Notes under the pieces: generated by a model
Seen by the model: only the letters and a program-made list of their open reading frames with translations
The model's database searches: none
Told to the model about the DNA's origin: nothing
Program-made: the position numbers and the translations under genes
Source of the DNA: RYN-124 sp046262175
Lineage (GTDB): Bacteria > Actinomycetota > Actinomycetes > Mycobacteriales > SCTD01
Length of the DNA stretch: 6,654 nucleotides
NCBI GenBank assembly: GCA_046262175.1
Contig: JBHENF010000027.1
Coordinates: 1-6,654, forward strand
Direction: 5' to 3'
Shown here: positions 5,173-6,654 of the stretch, one piece after another
Layout of the letters: the number at the start of each line of letters is the position of its first letter
Position numbering within the stretch: the first letter of the stretch is position 1

Positions 5173-6611
5173 TCCGCGTCGATCCGCGCGGCCAGCTCGT
5201 CCTTGTCCAGGCCCATCCGCTCCGCGCGGCGCAGGTCCTTCTGCAGCCGCCGTTCCGCAGCTCCCACCCGGCTGTCGTTCTCGAAGCGCGCGTCCTGCCC
5301 GCGCATGCCGGACGCGAACGCCTCCATCTCGGTCGGCTCCCAGTCGAAGGAGACGTCGCCGATGGTGACCTCGTCGCCCGGCTGCGCGCCCGCCTCGGCG
5401 AGTGCCTTCTCGACACCCAGCCGAGCCAGCCGGTCGGCGAGGTAGCCGGTCGCTTCGTCGTTGCTGAAGTCGGTCTGCACAACCCAGCGCTCGGGCTTGC
5501 TGCCGCGTACGACGAAGCCCGCGCCCTGCCGCTCGACGGCGAACCCGGCGTCGTTGACGGCCGTCGGCCGCAGCACGATCCGGGTCGCCTCCTCGATCGG
5601 CTTGGCGGCGCGGTCGGCTGCGATGACCTCGGCGAGCGCGTACGACAGCTCGCGCAGGCCCTCGTGCGTGGCGGCGGAGATCTCGAACACCCGCAGCCCG
5701 CGCGCCTCGAGCTCGGGACGCACCAGGTCGGCCAGCTCGCGGGCCGCCGGCACGTCGATCTTGTTGAGAACGACCAGGCGGGGGCGGTCGGACAGCTTCG
5801 TCTTGTACTGCTCCAGCTCCGCCTCGATGACGTCGAGGTCGCTGAGCGGGTCGCGGTCCGGCTCCTCCGTCGCGCAGTCCAGGACGTGGACGAGCACCGA
5901 GCAGCGCTCGACGTGCCGCAGGAACTCGAGCCCCAGGCCCTTGCCCTGCGCAGCACCGGGGATGAGGCCGGGCACGTCGGCAACGGTGAAGGTGGTGCCG
6001 CCGGCCTCGACGACCCCCAGGTTCGGGACCAGGGTCGTGAACGGGTAGTCCGCGATCTTCGGACGGGCCGCGGACACGGCCGCGATGAGGCTGGACTTGC
6101 CGGCGCTCGGATACCCGACGAGGGCCGCGTCGGCGACGCTCTTCAGCTCGAGGACGACGTCCGTCGTCTCGCCCGGCTCGCCGAGCAGGGCGAAGCCGGG
6201 CGCTTTGCGCTTCGCGGTGGCCAGGCTGGCGTTGCCGAGACCGCCGCGACCGCCCTGGGCGATGACGTAGCGGGTGCCCTCACCGACGAGGTCGGCGAGC
6301 TGGTTGCCGTGCTCGTCGTACACGACCGTGCCGTTGGGCACCGGCAGCTCGACCGTCTGACCGTTGGCGCCCTGGCGCAGGTCACCGGACCCCGGCTTGC
6401 CGCTCGTGGCCTTCTGGTGCGGGTGGTAGTGGTAGTCGAGCAGCGTCGTCGTGTTGTGGTGCACGACCAGGACGACATCGCCGCCGTTGCCGCCGTCAGC
6501 CCCGTCCGGACCACCCAGCGGCTTGAACTTCTCGCGCCGCACGCTGCTGCAGCCGTGACCGCCGTCGCCGGCAGAGACGTGCAGCACGACGCGATCGACG
6601 AACGTCGTCAT
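5169..6611 (-). CDS. obg: Obg-family GTPase (CgtA/ObgE)
   Basis: Obg is an essential, slow GTPase that binds the large ribosomal subunit and links its maturation to stress and growth state. The 480-residue product shows the three-part actinobacterial form. The glycine-rich Obg fold is at about 2-159 (SAGDGGHGCSSVRREKF, GGPDGADGGNGGDV, QGGRGGLGN). The G domain follows, with G1 GYPSAGKSS (166-174), G2 DYPFTTLVPNLG (188-199), G3 DVPGLI (212-217), G4 NKID (283-286) and G5 SAAT (312-315). The OCT domain is at about 345-426 (AGFAVERQGAGFVVRG ... GDVSFDWEP). Residues 427-480 form a charged, probably helical tail (RRLQKDLRRAERMGLDKDELAARIDAE). The ATG at 6611 begins the canonical MTTFVDRVVLHVSAGDGGHG. 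No strong Shine-Dalgarno precedes it. The TGA stop overlaps the proB start. In many bacteria rplU and rpmA lie upstream; they are not within this window. Confidence 0.97.
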   Translation of the reverse strand: MTTFVDRVVLHVSAGDGGHGCSSVRREKFKPLGGPDGADGGNGGDVVLVVHHNTTTLLDYHYHPHQKATSGKPGSGDLRQGANGQTVELPVPNGTVVYDEHGNQLADLVGEGTRYVIAQGGRGGLGNASLATAKRKAPGFALLGEPGETTDVVLELKSVADAALVGYPSAGKSSLIAAVSAARPKIADYPFTTLVPNLGVVEAGGTTFTVADVPGLIPGAAQGKGLGLEFLRHVERCSVLVHVLDCATEEPDRDPLSDLDVIEAELEQYKTKLSDRPRLVVLNKIDVPAARELADLVRPELEARGLRVFEISAATHEGLRELSYALAEVIAADRAAKPIEEATRIVLRPTAVNDAGFAVERQGAGFVVRGSKPERWVVQTDFSNDEATGYLADRLARLGVEKALAEAGAQPGDEVTIGDVSFDWEPTEMEAFASGMRGQDARFENDSRVGAAERRLQKDLRRAERMGLDKDELAARIDAE

Positions 6612-6654
6612 GCCGGCATCGCGGACGGCCGTACGCGGGTGCTGGTCATGGTGT
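6612..6654 (-). other. Sequence upstream of obg, possibly the 3' end of another ORF
   Basis: Only 43 bases precede the obg start before the window ends. One minus-strand frame stays open to the edge and reads TMTSTRVRPSAMPA before a TGA that overlaps the obg ATG as ATGA. This could be the coupled end of an upstream gene or chance in GC-rich spacer. It does not look like the usual L27 (rpmA) C-terminus. I see no -10 match or clear Shine-Dalgarno. Confidence 0.2.

Noticed and set aside
5024..5983. Minus-strand open frame of 319 codons inside obg
   Set aside because: It is an alternate frame of obg made mostly of Arg, Ser and Thr; the obg frame carries all the GTPase and OCT motifs.
1..6654. 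Searched for insertion sequences, CRISPR repeats, tRNA or rRNA genes, attachment sites and riboswitches
   Set aside because: No terminal inverted repeats, transposase motifs, regularly spaced repeats or structured-RNA signatures were seen by eye. Nearly all of the window is accounted for by seven genes and three short gaps.

Overview
The window is dense, strongly GC-rich chromosomal DNA. Codons mostly end in G or C, and GTG starts are used. The gene content (obg-proB in one run, an Obg protein with a charged C-terminal tail, a DeaD-type helicase, a small hemerythrin) suggests an actinobacterium. I cannot name the genus from sequence alone. I see no mobile element, CRISPR array, tRNA or rRNA, and no stretch of 300 bases lacks a gene.

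Layout from left to right. Positions 1-321 (+) hold the C-terminal end of a 3-hydroxyisobutyrate dehydrogenase-like NAD(P) oxidoreductase. After a 21-nt gap comes a hemerythrin-domain protein (343-849, +). It converges on proA (846-2093, -), and the two TAG stops overlap in one CTAG. Upstream of proA on the same strand is an unrecognised 83-residue ORF (2113-2364, -). A 52-bp divergent intergenic region separates it from a DEAD-box RNA helicase (2417-4096, +). The helicase converges on proB (4093-5172, -), again with both TAG stops overlapping in one CTAG. The proB GTG start overlaps the TGA stop of obg (5169-6611, -). The last 43 bases are upstream of obg.

How the genes work together. ProB (glutamate 5-kinase) and ProA (glutamate-5-semialdehyde dehydrogenase) are the first two enzymes of proline synthesis from glutamate. 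They are usually adjacent, often after obg. Here proB is still coupled to obg, but proA lies about 2 kb downstream on the same strand. Between them are an oppositely oriented helicase gene and the small ORF, so proA very probably needs its own promoter. Obg and the DEAD-box helicase are both linked to ribosome and RNA metabolism. The oxidoreductase and hemerythrin genes form a separate plus-strand pair.

This is mostly ordinary housekeeping DNA. The points worth a second look are the split proBA arrangement with its small unknown ORF, and the two CTAG stop overlaps, each with a nearby inverted repeat. I did not find a convincing new biological system.
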